A stretch of 64,000 nt of DNA from NCBI RefSeq assembly GCF_000247695.1, contig NW_004624784.1, positions 6,851,144 through 6,915,143 of the forward strand. The letters are read 5' to 3'. Made by a program: the position numbers and the translations under genes. This document shows, piece by piece, positions 1 through 52,300 of the stretch. Origin of the DNA: Heterocephalus glaber. Taxonomy: Eukaryota > Chordata > Mammalia > Rodentia > Bathyergidae. Every line of letters begins with the position of its first letter. Within the stretch, counting starts at the first letter, position 1. The notes beneath the pieces were generated by a model that had not been told where the DNA came from, did not search any database, and saw nothing but the letters and a program-made list of their open reading frames with translations.

Positions 1-195
1 AGGGAAAAGAAAAAATATGAGAAAAGGAAAAAAATGGAAACAAAGTCTTTGCAAATAGGGAAGGGTGGAAGGGGTGAAGGGAGGGCAGGGGAAGAGGAAA
101 AAAATAAGAACCAAGATACTTATGTAATGGTGCAAGATCCCAATGATGAATGTAAGTGTATTTTATAACTAAAATATACCAGTAAACTTAATGGG
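1..195 (+). mobile_element. L1 3'UTR fragment (polypurine tract)
   Basis: A/G-rich tract (gggaagggtggaagg, gaagggagggcagggg) followed by A-rich sequence to an A11 run at 197-208. It resembles the sense strand of the C/T-rich L1 tails found inverted at 4965, 10570, 21480 and 30770 in this window. Confidence 0.5.
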
Positions 196-517
196 AAAAA
201 AAAAAAGAAGAAATTATATCTACTTGAAGTGGTGAGGGACTTTTTTAAAAGGCAGAATGTCACTGGAGCAGGGTTTCAAAAGGATGAATAGGCTTTCCAC
301 AAGATCCTAGTAGAGATATTTGAGATTATAAAAGAGTTTAATCAGAGATTCTGGTCCCAAATCAACTAATTCATTTATCAGGTGTACAAATTCAGCTAGA
401 TTACTTAATCCTTCTGATTTTCTGCTTTCTCGTATGTAATATAGAAATTAAAGTAATAGTTGTCCATAGACATTTGAGGGAAGATTAAATGAGATGTTGC
501 AATATGAACATGCTCTG

Positions 518-893
518 TGTGTTAGTCAGCTGTTTGTCACCATGACAAAATAATTGAGAATAACAAATCAAAGAAGGAAAGGTGTATTTTGGCTCATAAT
601 TTCAGAGGTTTCAGTCCATGGTCAGCTGGCTCCATTGCTTTTAGGTCTGTGGTGAGGCAGAAAGATCATGACAGAAGGCTTAGTGGAATAGAGCTGCTCA
701 CCCTATGGCAGACAGGAAGCAGAGAGAGTAAAGGGCCATGGGCAGGATGTACCCTTCAAAGGCACCAGTGACTTGCTTCCTCCAACCAGGTCCCTCCTCG
801 TGGGAGTTGTACTGCTTCCCAGGAACTCCACAAGCTGGCAACCAAACCTTTAGCATATGATTGTTGGGGGACATTGAAGAGTCAAACCACAAC
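518..893 (+). mobile_element. Solo LTR of MaLR (ERVL-MaLR) type
   Basis: Starts tgtgttagtcagct and ends gtcaaaccacaac, with the internal MaLR hallmarks tttggctcataatttcag and ggcaggatgtacccttcaaa. No viral coding sequence is attached; the ORFs inside are fortuitous. Confidence 0.6.
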
Positions 894-1098
894 CTTTGTA
901 AACTATAAAGTCTTATACAAGTATTAGTAAATTCTATAGAAGTATTAAAAAGGGTGTGGGCCATGGGCCATTGGTTTTGGAATTTCAAAACCAACTACAT
1001 ACTTTACAGCAGAAAATGTGTGGTGACTAAATATTGATTTACCCATATAATTCCTTATTGAGGAAAATTATCCTAAATAAGTCTTTTTCTTTTACCCC

Positions 1099-1170
1099 CA
1101 TGAGACAGGGTCTTGTTACATAGTTCTGGCTGGCCTTGAACTCATCATATCCTCATAGCTTCCTAATTAA
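1099..1170 (-). mobile_element. B1 SINE fragment
   Basis: gagacagggtcttgttacat and ctggctggccttgaactcat are the B1 right end in reverse orientation. Confidence 0.7.
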
Positions 1171-1253
1171 GTCCTTTAAGGTGTATATTGATCTCTCCTT
1201 AAAAAATTAATTTCAGAGGACTTTTAGAGCTTCCAGTAAAAATTGAATGAGTT

Positions 1254-1337
1254 GGGCCTGGGATTTAGCTCAGTGGTTCCACCACCTGCTTCGCAAGCGC
1301 TACGTCCCATGTTCGATCCCTGGTACCAAAAAAAAAA
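1254..1337 (+). mobile_element. ID-type SINE, young
   Basis: tRNA-Ala-like body with A box (tttagctcagtgg), anticodon-loop region cttcgcaag, B box (gttcgatccc) and a poly(A) tail. Perfect 13-bp TSD: 1241-1253 and 1338-1350. Confidence 0.93.
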
Positions 1338-1678
1338 AATTGAATGAGTTACAATATTTAGTTACATTGAATTCATATACATAGTACATGTAGAATTAAT
1401 ATTCAAGTAAACTAATAGAGATCATGATATACACAAAGATAGCTGATACATTCATATCTTACAAAATATATTTGTCTTATAATCATGGCTTATAGTCATT
1501 TGTCGTGGCTATTGGGACAGTGGTCTGGAGAACAAATCCATATGTTTTTAGGTAGATCAGAATTATTCCTTTGAACAGAGTAGTGTGTGCATTATGTAAG
1601 CTACTTGCATATTACTCTCATTTTACTAGTGCATTGTATAGTATGTGTAGGAACAGTGTTTAAGACTGGATGTCTCTA

Positions 1679-1845
1679 GCCAATATGGTGGTGCATGCCT
1701 GGAATCCCAACACTCAGGAAGCTGAGGCAGGAGAATTACCACAAGTTCGAGACCAGCCTGGCCTACACAGTGAATTCAAGGCCAGCCTGAATTACAGAGC
1801 AAGACCCTGTCTCAAAAAACAAAAAACAAAATAAAACAAAAAAAC
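1679..1845 (+). mobile_element. B1 SINE
   Basis: 7SL-derived: gtggtgcatgcctggaatcc, gaggcaggagaatt, gagaccagcctggcctacac, ctgtctcaaa. It contains the internal ggccagcct duplication typical of rodent B1. Confidence 0.9.
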
Positions 1846-1959
1846 TAGATGTTCCTTGTCTGATGAGATGCCAAAGAATTCTTTCATGTTCTTTGTCTTA
1901 CATAAATTTTATTTTTTAAATATGGTTAGGAGAAATACTCAAAATTTTCAACAAAAATA

Positions 1960-2050
1960 TAGGCGGTTCATCTTTGTAATTCCAGCTACTTGAGAGGCTG
2001 AGGCAGGAGGATCTTAAGTTTGAGCCCAGTCTTGGCAACTAAGTAGTAAA
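1960..2050 (+). mobile_element. B1 SINE (partial)
   Basis: gtaattccagctacttgaga and gaggctgaggcaggaggatc are recognisable. It runs into the ID SINE at 2071. Confidence 0.75.
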
Positions 2051-2070
2051 ATAAAAAATAGAATAAAATA

Positions 2071-2151
2071 GGGCCAGGGATTTAGCTCAGCGGCACCATG
2101 CCAACCTCGTAAGCACAAGGTCCTGAGTTCGATTCCCGGTACCAGGAAAAA
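2071..2151 (+). mobile_element. ID-type SINE
   Basis: gggatttagctcagcggcac to gattcccggtacc. TSD agaataaaata at 2060-2070 and 2152-2162. Confidence 0.9.
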
Positions 2152-2167
2152 AGAATAAAATAAAAAA

Positions 2168-2252
2168 GGTTGGGACATAGGTCATTGGTTGACTGTGCTT
2201 ACCTAACATGCTTCAGATCCTGAGTTCAGTCCCCAGTACTGAAAAAAAAAAA
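2168..2252 (+). mobile_element. Older ID-type SINE
   Basis: Diverged A box (cataggtcattggttgac) and a B box region (gagttcagtccccagtact) followed by poly(A). Confidence 0.6.
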
Positions 2253-2364
2253 ATACAAGAAGAGTCTAGCGTGAACCCCACCCTACCCCTACTAGGGATG
2301 AACCCAGAGGCCTCACATTGAACTACTTCCCTGGCATTTTGTTCTAGTGGTGGTGGTGGTGGGT

Positions 2365-2540
2365 TTTTGTTTGTGTGGCACTGGGGGTTGAACCCAGGGC
2401 CTTTGCACTGAGCATTTTTATTTTCTTTATTTTGAGACAGAGTCTCACTAAGTTACCCAGGCTGGGCTTGAACTTGAGATCCTCCAACCTCAGCCTCTTG
2501 AGTAGCTGGGGTTTCAGGTGTGTACCAACGTACCCAGCTT
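2365..2540 (-). mobile_element. B1-dID composite SINE
   Basis: The antisense ID part (ggcactgggggttgaaccca) is joined to an antisense B1 (gagacagagtctcactaagt to gtgtaccaacgtacccagct). The order fits the dimeric B1-dID family of rodents. Confidence 0.65.
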
Positions 2541-2785
2541 GAAAATCATTCTGAATGAGCTATGATTTTTGTGCCACTTGCTGTCATCTGATCTTGGGTT
2601 CTTACTGTTTATCTGGACTCCAGTAAGATATGATTGGACTTTTACTTCTCCAAAGGCAAGAAACTTAGAAAACTGCATATCATTTGAATACTAAGTGTTC
2701 TTTTTTAAAAAACTGATTGAGACCAAAAAAAGAAAAATCCTGAAGGCTGATACTAGAGCTATTTTATTTTGGTGAATAATTCTAA

Positions 2786-42921
<40,136 letters not shown>

Positions 42922-43202
42922 TCTCAACACAGGAAGTGAGGTCAATCTAGTGAAGACAGACTGTATTTCTATTTTTATTTCAGCCTTTTAAATTTAAAGC
43001 TTATTTTCTTGCTTTCTTCCTAATGAGGAAAAATCAAGCCACCCAACTGGAATCAGAGGTCATAGCTGGGGTGGATGTGCTTCCTCCTGGCTCTGCCCCA
43101 CTCAAAGTTTTCTGTAGCAAGTGCTGGAACATAGTTGTAGGCTGAAGCTCATGCCCTTTGGTAAAAATGGAGCAAGCTCTCCAGGGAGGCAGAAACAAAT
43201 GT

Positions 43203-43304
43203 TTTTATAAGACAACATCCAGTCCTAGATTTTATGAAGAATTACAGCATTTCATTATTGAGGGAAAGCCTGGTGAAAGCTGGACAGTGCCATTGCATAT
43301 ACAT

Positions 43305-43355
<51 letters not shown>

Positions 43356-43483
43356 TGCATGTATGGCAAAAACAAAAAGGCAATATATTTTATAAGACAA
43401 CATCCAGTCCTAGATTTTATGAAGAATTACAGCATTTCATTATTGAGGGAAAGCCTGGTGAAAGCTGGACAGTGCCATTGCAT

Positions 43484-43539
<56 letters not shown>

Positions 43540-43574
43540 GCATGTATGGCAAAAACAAAAAGGCAATATATTTT
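43203..43574. repeat. 184-bp tandem duplication with CA repeat in the SIK2 3'UTR
   Basis: Unit 1 is 43203-43387 and unit 2 43388-43574. Both start ttttataagacaacatccag, contain gaaagcctggtgaaagctgg, a (CA)n tract and end catgtatggcaaaaacaaaa with ggcaatata. Outside the CA tract I see only a cataca/catatac difference. The ORFs across it are repeats of the same translated unit, not genes. Confidence 0.93.
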
Positions 43575-45089
43575 CACTGAAGCAAAGCAACAACGTTGCT
43601 TCAAGGCAAATCAAGAATTCATAATGAAATGTGATGCACAGGATATAAAGGACAGTTGTGCTTTATCTTTGAATCATGAGTTCTATGCTACTGATGCAAG
43701 TTGTCCCTGAGACTGTCATGAAGCTGTAGAGCATGAGCTGTTTCAGGGGCCACCAACTAATAGCTGGTACTAGCCCCTGAAACCTTCATTCATCTCTATC
43801 TGGGAACAGGTGGCACACCTCTTCACAAGGTGCCCCTGGGTTACTGAGTGTCAGAATATACTCAGGGCTCCATAGCTTTGACAGGACCCACCACAGCGGA
43901 AGCTGGGGGCAAGAAACTGGAGAAAGCATCAGGAGTGCCAGCTCTGGGCCAGGAAGACAAGCTCTCCCTGCATGGTCTCGTGTGGAGACTTCGAGCCAGG
44001 GCGGTCGGTCTCCAGAGGATGACCTCTTGTTTCTTCTGTAGTATAATAATTCCTTTGACTTTATACTGTATGTTGCTAATAGTTTATTGAGCTTTGTATA
44101 TTTGAACAGTTTCATATAGGGCTTAGAAATTTTAAGGACACAAAAAATGAACTTTTATGTCTCATGTGAAGTGATAGTGCTGTGCCTTCTCCTAACCCCA
44201 ATCATGCTTTCTTTTCTGTAGAAACCAGTTCTCCATTTATGTCAATGCTAAATCCAAAGTCACTTCAGTTTGTTTTCCACCATGTGGAAATCAGCATTCT
44301 TAATTTTCTTAGTTTTGATTTGTAATGAAATGTTCAAGTATTAAGAGCAATATTCAAAGAACTACAGATGTGTTAACCATTTAAGCAGATCTGCCAAACA
44401 TGTTATATTTCTAGAAAAACTTGACCCTTAAAATTCATTTGTCAAAGTAACTGAAAAATAGATGCTAAAGCTAGTTAACTGTGCACCTAGAAATAATGAG
44501 TAATTTGGTATTTGGACAGTGACATCTGGATGTTACAAATTCAGTATTATTTATAAAAACTATAATTTTTGTCCTTTAGAGTGGCTTGTCCTATCAGCAG
44601 ATGATTGCATTAAGCACAGAGCGTCTTCCTTAAAGCACAAAGAAGAGAGCTACTACACTGATGCTGCATCTAGAAACACCTTTCAGTTGCCTTTCCTCTT
44701 TGTAGTCAGCACCCAAGCAGGTGAGGGAAGCAGGGACATCTGAGACCCATCCCAGCCCCTGCCAGTACTGGGGATTTGAACAGTGTTTGTGGCTGGCCAG
44801 AGACTGCCTCAGCGTTGGGCTCCCCTCCAAGGTTGCCAAGTTCATCACAAGAGGCGCTCTGCTCAAAGTTGGGCTTTGGGTGTCAGCAGGAAAGGGTGGT
44901 GGGGTGGGGGCGTCATTTTGTGATTTAATAACATTGAAAATCCAGGAAGAATAACTTATATTCTTTTTATGGGTTGTTTATTCCTCCTCATGCTTAATGA
45001 TTTTTTTCAAATAGAGAACATCATTTAAGAGATCATTAAGATCTCTAATCTAAGTCTCTGCAAAAGAAGCCAGTTATAAAACAAGGTTT

Positions 45090-45135
45090 GAAGCACAAGA
45101 TCCTGAGTTCAATCCCCAGTGCAAAAAAAAAGCAA
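45090..45135 (+). mobile_element. 5'-truncated ID-type SINE
   Basis: Only gcacaagatcctgagttcaa to tccccagtgc plus an A tail, flanked by taaaacaaggttt and taaaccaaggttt. Confidence 0.75.
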
Positions 45136-45591
45136 ATAAACCAAGGTTTAATGTGTTCAGACTGAAGGAGGATGTTTTCCCAAATATATATTATATATTT
45201 TCCCAAAATATACTACAGAAGCACTCTAATACTGACGAAGTTAAAGTGTGTTCCAGATTGAAAATGGGAGCCACTCATTTCAGGATTGGAGAAATGGCAC
45301 AGTGACAGATTGGCATAAACTCCTGTCCCCCAGTGGGGCCATGAGCACTTAGCCCAGGTGACCTAGCTAGGAGCTATGGCAGGACAGGAGCCAGATGAGG
45401 GATAATGGAGAGGCTGTTGGAACACAAAAGGACCCAGAGAGAAGTTGAGAAGCATCGAGCAGCAAGCCTGCCTGTTAGGCACCAACAGCAGTGGTGTGGA
45501 TGGTCACCAATGAAGAGTATGGCCCTTCCAGCTGGAACATCTATTGTAAGCTCCTGTTTGCTTCTCTCACTTACCTCAAGCAGAAACTAAT

Positions 45592-45597
45592 AATAAA
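45592..45597 (+). terminator. SIK2: Candidate proximal poly(A) signal of SIK2
   Basis: Exact AATAAA in the context ctaataataaattcc, about 2.7 kb after the stop codon. It could give a short 3'UTR isoform. No experimental support is visible. Confidence 0.3.
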
Positions 45598-45814
45598 TTC
45601 CATAGCAATGTATATTTCCTGAAATGTAAGCTGGTAAGCAGAGACTGGTTCTGCTGATCAGTGAGGTATTTGTTGTCTGACTGCCTCTGTTACTCTGTTC
45701 ACTAGTGACCCTTGGAGACTTCTGAGCAGTTTTCACTTCACAAATACTGAAGCAACACTAAGAAGGCTTAGGACCACTCTTCTGATGAGAGGCTACTTTA
45801 AAATACTGACTTAC

Positions 45815-45904
45815 GGGCTGGGGATTTAGCTCAGTGGTTCCGCTGCTTGACTCCCAAGTGCAAGGACCAGAGTTCCATCCCCGGTACCAAAAAAATAAAT
45901 AAAT
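45815..45904 (+). mobile_element. ID-type SINE in SIK2 3'UTR
   Basis: gggctggggatttagctcag to catccccggtacc, tail aaataaataaata. TSD aaaatactgacttac (45800-45814) and aaaatgctgacttac (45905-45919). Confidence 0.93.
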
Positions 45905-46071
45905 AAAATGCTGACTTACTCATCAGTCTCATTCACATCAGCAGTGTGTACACTACTGTATAATAATCATTAGCTTTATTATCTTGTCAGCCAGGCTCCT
46001 TGGAAGAGACTTTGGTGAGATGAACATGAGGTAAAAATTTCATTTGGCTAAAAGTGCAATATGTGTGGTAC

Positions 46072-46163
46072 GTTTTTTTTTTTTTTTTGGTACTGGGGGT
46101 CGAACCTCGGGTCCTTGCACTTGCGCAGCAGGCGGCAAAACCACTGAGCTAAATCCCCAGCCC
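46072..46163 (-). mobile_element. ID-type SINE in SIK2 3'UTR (antisense)
   Basis: T18 then ggtactgggggtcgaacctc, cttgcgcagcaggcgg, ctaaatccccagccc. Confidence 0.92.
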
Positions 46164-47478
46164 GATTTTTTTTTTTTAATCCAGGGGTATTGGTCTTTGC
46201 TTTGGGGAAAATGCACTAGTTCTGCAATTTCCAGTTTGGCAAATGTGTCTCCAGTATTTTACATGCAACCAAAATGCCAGTCCCTGTAAAGCAAATAAAG
46301 CACTTAGCACAACATTGATTCCCGAGAGCTGCCCCGATCCCACCTTTGCCCTAACTAGGCCTGTACTGCCCTCTTGCCACCTTGGGAACAGGGAAGTGGA
46401 TGGTTCCCGACACCAACAACTCTCCAGAATCTACTGAATAGGAGACTACAGGCCCCACCAGGAGGACTAGAGCTGGGGACTGAAGGACTGTTAGAGAACA
46501 AAACCTTCTTTGGGTCATACTTTGCCTCCTAGAAGTCTTTCTTCCTCAGAAATCAAGAACTCCTCAGTATTTAAACTGTGCCCTGGTATCAGAGGGGTGG
46601 AAATGAAGTCATCTCTCATGACTTGAGTTGTGGGCAAAGGGGGGATACTGTGCAGTATCCCTCCTCTGCCCTGCCCCCAGCCCCTCAAATAACAAGGTGA
46701 ACTCTCCCACCTCCTGCCAAGCTCTGGGGATGTCACTGTACTTAACGCAGGGACACTCGTAAGGACCTCTGCCTAGTTGTCAGAACTGGGGGAAAGGGCA
46801 TTAAGTCTAAGCTGGAAAGTGATTAGGTGACAAGGTAGCAGCTGAAAGGTGGTGGAAAGCAGCAGCTTCAGGTAACAGGTCAGAGTCCCAAGTGTGTCAG
46901 TATAGGAACAGCCTCGGCTTATGTGCACATAAGAAATAGGGACGTAGTGCCTCCTTTGCCAGGTTCTCCAATCTCTACCCAAGCCCATTTCCCAAATATA
47001 CTGGGATCAGAATTTTTCTGGTCTGGATTACATTTACAAACCTATGTCAATAGTTACACTTAAGCTCCCCATTGGGTTAAAGAAAATTCATACTCCAGGT
47101 AACTTTTTCACATTCCTCCTCTTTCAGAGACACTTCCTAGTATCACTTGACAGCACTGATCCCTGTGAACAGTTGGGGAATCTGGCTAGCACTGACCTTG
47201 GCTGCATTTGTGCCCCTAAGCTGGGCTGGCTCTACTGTCCCCTCAGAAGCCAGGCAAGCCTCTCAGTCTCTTTGTGCTGCCTAGACATCAAAGATAAAAA
47301 CTGGAGAACAGGTAATAAGTTAGAATAATTATTTAAGCATGGGTCTTTGGTCATTTTGTTCTTTCTGGAAACGTTTTACAGAAATTATCTTTAGAGTAAT
47401 TTGTGGAAGACAAGAGAAGTATCATCTGTCTGTGCTTACAAACTGGACAAAAAACATTTTTTTACATTTATATGTCCC

Positions 47479-47565
47479 ATTTAGCCCAGTGGTTCCGTCG
47501 TCTGCCTCGCAAGCGCAAGGACCAGAGTTCGATCCCCGGTACCAAAAAAAAAAAAAAACCAAAAT
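47479..47565 (+). mobile_element. ID-type SINE, 5'-truncated by about 9 nt
   Basis: atttagcccagtggttccgt, tgcctcgcaagcgcaaggac, gttcgatccccggtacc, A15. Perfect TSD acatttatatgtccc at 47464-47478 and 47566-47580. Confidence 0.93.
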
Positions 47566-47959
47566 ACATTTATATGTCCCTTTCCACAGGTACTGTCTGT
47601 GGCCCAGGCAAGTGACTGATAACACAGAGCTCTGTTGGCCCTTGGAGATGGCAAAACCTGACTAAGGCAATGCCTGTCAAGGCCTGTTTCAGCCCCACAG
47701 CCTGATTTCCCAGTAGCCCCTCACATATTTGTTTTACAATTTTTTTCCCCAATTAAAGTAGTCTGACCAACTCTAGAAGACCACCCAGCCATCCTAGTTA
47801 TACCACCATTTACAACCACATCTTATCTGGGCAGATTTCAGCACATTTGGCAAATTTAGGCACATACTATTGCACAGATTGAGACACAGCCAGCAGCACT
47901 GCCCAGAGACTCAACCTGTGATAGTTTTGATGGTTCCTGCCCAAACACTATTCACCTTG

Positions 47960-48170
47960 CCTGTCTAAAAGGAGCAGTAGCTTCTATTTTTACAATAACT
48001 TACCAAGCACTTTCACAAGTAATCTCTTATAAGCCTCACAATTCTGTGAAGGTAGGGAGAGGTACTGTCCTTGTTTTTCAAAGCTGAGGAAACCAAAGCT
48101 CTTGGATTATATATGTGATGTATCTGAGGTCACAGAGCTCACAGGCCACACGCTTGGGTTGACTGGTTTC
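47960..48170 (-). mobile_element. MIR SINE
   Basis: tcttataagcctcacaattc, aaagctgaggaaaccaaagc, gtatctgaggtcacagagct. Confidence 0.75.
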
Positions 48171-49293
48171 TAAGGCTGTGAGAAGCCTCTTTCCTCTCAA
48201 TAGCACCTGATTCTTTTCATAAGCAAATAGTTATGTAAAGAAAGCCTGCATTGTGGTCAAGCATGGGGTAAGTATAACACTGTTTCCACAGCTGCACTCT
48301 CCACTTGACAGCTGTCTGGCTTTGAGAGGTGCCCTTCAGGTGACAATGGCAGCCTTCCAGGTAGCCTGCATTGGACAAGGCTGAGGGAGACACAAACTCT
48401 AGACTAGCCATCCTCTCAGTGCTAAGTAAACTGCAAAAGTTTAGGCTCATATCAAAGATGCCCATTTTTTCCAAGTGATACAGTCATTTCCTTGGGAAGT
48501 ATATGATGGAAAGGCACACCTGCCTTGATTACTAAGGGGCAGAATAGTCCAGCATCAGCCACCAATGCAGGTCAACAGATTCAAACCCAAGGAAGGGGCT
48601 GCTCAAAGAAGAATCACAAACTCAGCCTTGATCCTGAGGAGGGATGTAACATTTCCCTACAATTAAGTCCCATCAAGGAGTACTTATTAGACATGTTTAG
48701 GATTAAAGAAAAAATAGTTAACATGCTTTTATTGAATACTTTGTCTTTTCAGAGTCAAAGTGGGTAGGCGGAATGGTGGGATGGGGATAAAAATTAAAGT
48801 ACAAAACATCCAGGAAAAATATGACCCCAGATGGAATAATTAGCAAACAGTTAACTGAGACTTCTGCTGGCAGTGTGATTCCTTATCTGTTCAAGATTTG
48901 CTCAAAGAAATTCAAATGGTAAGACCGTCTCATTACTGATGGTAAATCTGCCTTCCCCAAAATCTCTGGAGGGGAAAGCAGCAGAGAGAGAAGATTGACT
49001 TCTCTTTGGAGACTGCAATTTAAGAAGTAAAAAGTGACAGATATTTGCACTTTGTAGAAAGGGCAAGATTATTTGCTTATTTCTGAAGGGAGAAGAGTGG
49101 TCTTGCTGGATGTTTGGTCTGAGTTACTTTTGATAAGATTAACTGTAGTTATTTTTGTGTGCTTTAATTACTAAAAAAATTGGTGAGTTCAATAGCTTTG
49201 TTATTTTGAATGCAAATCATCATCGCTCCAGTGTGAAGAAAAAGAATCAAAATGTAACTTGTCAATGTTAGAAAATTGCCTAAAATGCAATTT

Positions 49294-49299
49294 AATAAA
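49294..49299 (+). terminator. SIK2: Candidate distal poly(A) signal 1 of SIK2
   Basis: Exact AATAAA in tttaataaatgatc, within an AT-rich, SINE-free stretch typical of a conserved 3'UTR end. Confidence 0.4.
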
Positions 49300-49389
49300 T
49301 GATCTTTATACCAAACAGTAATTTACATGGGGTAATTTTCTGCAAGGAAAATGTACGGATTTTTTATGTTCCCAACCCTCTTGAATTAA

Positions 49390-49395
49390 AATAAA
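49390..49395 (+). terminator. SIK2: Candidate distal poly(A) signal 2 of SIK2
   Basis: Exact AATAAA in aattaaaataaaaacaac, followed within 40 bases by T/G-rich sequence (cttgttttctaaaagtctgg). This is the usual arrangement of a poly(A) site, and I favour it as the main 3' end. Confidence 0.4.
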
Positions 49396-52300
49396 AACAA
49401 CTTGTTTTCTAAAAGTCTGGGTGATATGAATGTCAGGCTGAAGTGATAGGGCCTCTACCTTATTGGGCCTTGGGTAGAATTTTTAAAGTGTGGAAGGTAG
49501 CTGTGTTCTCTGAGCTCTGGTGCACATTTCAGGCTGCAGAAAAGGACAGTGGATAATATGTTCTCATTGACGTCAGCGGGGTAAATAATACCTTGCCCTG
49601 AATCGCCTGAGTACATGTTAGCCGCTGCAGATTGCTGACGGAAGCACGGCTGACCACAGCCTGCACATGGACAGGGCCCCACTGGGCTTAATTAATTCTC
49701 CTTGGTCTTAAAGAGTCTCAGGGACAAGCCTGTCAGCCTCGGGAGTCTGGGCAAGGTCCTTCTGCCATGGTAGGAAAGCAGGCCGCACAGGAATCATGTC
49801 CAGCTCCCTCAAAATAGGCAAGCTGCAGACCAGGGTAAGATGGAGAGAGGAGGTGCTCTCAGCTGTCAGAAAGACCAGCTAAAGACACTGCTACCTGATC
49901 AAGATGTCACCTCTTCTCTGGGCTCTGCCAAAGACACTGTGTGAGCAGCACACACACACATACACACACACCATGGACTCCTCACAGGTATCCTTTGAGA
50001 CCCAACTCCCAAGCCCTCAGGGTGCTGGAGAATCTGTTTGCCAAGCTGTTATTCATTCTGGACTCTTCATAGTGCCAAACCCTGAGTGTAAGGACAAGAT
50101 TAAATCCTACTTTCTTGCAGAGAGTTCAACTGAGATTTATTTTGCTCAGCCCATTCCCGTAGGTCCATGCCATGGAACTCAAGACAGTTCCTAAATTGAG
50201 GAACCATCAGCTGGCCGTGGTTGGGCCTATAGGGCTGCTGCAGGCCACATCTGGCCCTGCTGTGCAGGGACAGAAGAGTGGAGCTGTTCCAAGATTCTGT
50301 ACTGCAGTGCTATGGCACCACTCATGGGTGCTTGTTCCTGCCGCCACACAGCTCTTAGCGCATGGTTGAGAATTCACTATCACTGAGGTTCCTTTTCTCC
50401 CCACACTCCCTCAGTAACTATGTTTTACAAACTCTCCTCTTTCCATCAAATCTCTCCATTTTAATTTGTTGTCACAGTCCCCCAGGGTACAGACAACACA
50501 ACAGACTTGCCTGTGGACAGCAGAAAATCTCAGCAGCCAGTCAGATCCCTAATGCTCACAATTCTCAGGACATCCTTCACTTATGTGGCCTTTGAGAGCA
50601 AAGGCTCTGTGAGGAGAAGAGGGTATCAGAGATAGAATGAGCCCACAATGCCCACATTTCTGGTGTCCATCAGCAAGCCAGGCCCCATGTGAACACATCC
50701 AAGTTTCTGTTCTTGTTGAGCTGGTCTTTTCTACTCTCCAGTACTTGAGAGATCACAGGTCCCTTTGATATGCTGAAATATCTTTGGACTCTTCCCAAAA
50801 CACCTTCATAGACACATACATGGAATTCAGTTTCCAGAGAAGGGTTGGTTCCTGGATCCCCTGAGGGCCACCCATGAACAGAGGGTAAGAACTCCTGACA
50901 GCCTGTATGCTTTTGAGTACAAGGTCTTACAGGAACCCTTTCTGTTGAGGGAGTTCTCATCTTTCCCCCAGTGAATCCAGATAAGGAAGAGCCTCCTCCT
51001 CTTTCTGCAGCCCAATACCATGGAGGCAGTTCTGGGCTCTGTGCACTGAGTCTTGAGTGCTTTGGAGCTACAAAGGAAATACCTGCACAGACCATAGCTG
51101 CTGTACCCTAGGGGCTGATGAGAACACAGTTCTGCCCCTCATTTTGGCTCCTGCCAGTGCCTTGAAAGGGTAAGGAACTGTTCAGAATATATAGGATAGT
51201 GTGTGAGGAAACAGACAGGCTTGGCTGAACTAAGAGGATGGACCCTCACTTTCGGCATGGAGCCATCATTGGCACTCCTATCTCCACCCAGCTATGAAGC
51301 TAGGACCACAAATCAGGGCAAATCTGAGGTTGGGCAGAATGAGGACCTTGCTGTGTCTCCCCAGCCACTGTTCTGTTTAGGGAAACTTCTGTTTGTGATA
51401 TCCCAACCCACCAATGGGGCTGAATTCCTCTACACCTACAGTTGCGAAAGTCCTTCGGCTGCATCAATGCCTCCCTTTGTGTGTCTGTGGGGCTTTCCTA
51501 AGGATGACTAATCAAACAGGCCTGACATTGGAAAGGAGAGGTTCCAAGCCTGGGTAAAACAGGCAAGGTGCCTGAAAGAGAAGAGGGAAGACCGCACACA
51601 TTAGGAGTGGGCTTCCCCTGGAGCTGAGCCCGAGCTAGTTGGGCAGAAAATCCAGAAAATTTGGGCCCAGAGAAAATGAGGCATTAGGGATGCAGCCTTT
51701 TGAAGGGAGAACTAAGTTACCTCTCTCCTTAGATAGCTTTGAAGTTTCTGACTTAATCTTCCTCCTCACTATTCCCCAAACATGGAATAATGGAGCCTGA
51801 GAGGCCCAAAAGAGGGCCTGAGAACTGTGTAACTAACTCCAAGGCTGCCCTGCCACCCAAGATGGTGATAGGATAGGACACAACCAATCTGAAAAAAACA
51901 CCTATGCCTTTCCTCAGAGTGCACAATATAAAGGACCCTAAGTTCTTCAGTCTAGGACACAATGCAGAGGACCTATTCTTCATTCTGGGACCCACTGGGA
52001 AGTACTTTAGGTCACCAGAGAAGCTCTGTGTCTTTTTTTTAACTATCTCCATCAAAATTATTAAACTCTTATTAATCATTATCACTTTTCTAAGGTAGAA
52101 ATGAAATGTCACTTAAGCCTAAGGATTTTGTATATTTTTTAAAATATCAAATCAACATGAAAGAATTCAAGCCCATTATTAGAATGAGACCACACATAGC
52201 TCCATTGTTTAGCAGAGAGTTCTTGTACCAGCAGTGAGGGTCAGAAAAGCAGGCAGGAGAGGTCCCAGGGATGAAAAGCTAAGCAAGAAGCAAAGTGGGG

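Larger units (their letters stand above)
42922..49415 (+). other. SIK2: SIK2 3'UTR (probable extent)
   Basis: Non-coding sequence follows the SIK2 stop. It holds AT-rich stretches (44040-44110, 44270-44480), a 184-bp tandem duplication with CA repeats, four SINE insertions and a MIR. I place the end near 49.4 kb because of the AATAAA pair at 49294 and 49390. Where the transcript actually ends cannot be read from sequence alone; an earlier AATAAA lies at 45592 and a later one at 53711. Confidence 0.5.

Noticed and set aside
589..771. 60-aa ORF near the left edge
   Set aside because: Lies within the MaLR-type LTR and has no protein similarity that I recognise.
1254..1330. tRNA-Ala gene candidates at the many tRNA-like sequences
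   Set aside because: All have A-tails, TSDs or degraded cloverleaf stems and lack Pol III terminators at the tRNA end; they are SINEs.
43309..43537. CRISPR-like regular repeats
   Set aside because: These are dinucleotide repeats and a two-copy duplication in a mammalian genome.
43158..43624. 140-aa and 89-aa ORFs with poly(HT) tracts
   Set aside because: They run through the tandem-duplicated CA repeats in the SIK2 3'UTR; periodic composition, no domain.
50670..51095. 141-aa minus-strand ORF in the intergenic region
   Set aside because: No recognisable family, no exon signals in phase with PPP2R1B; treated as chance.
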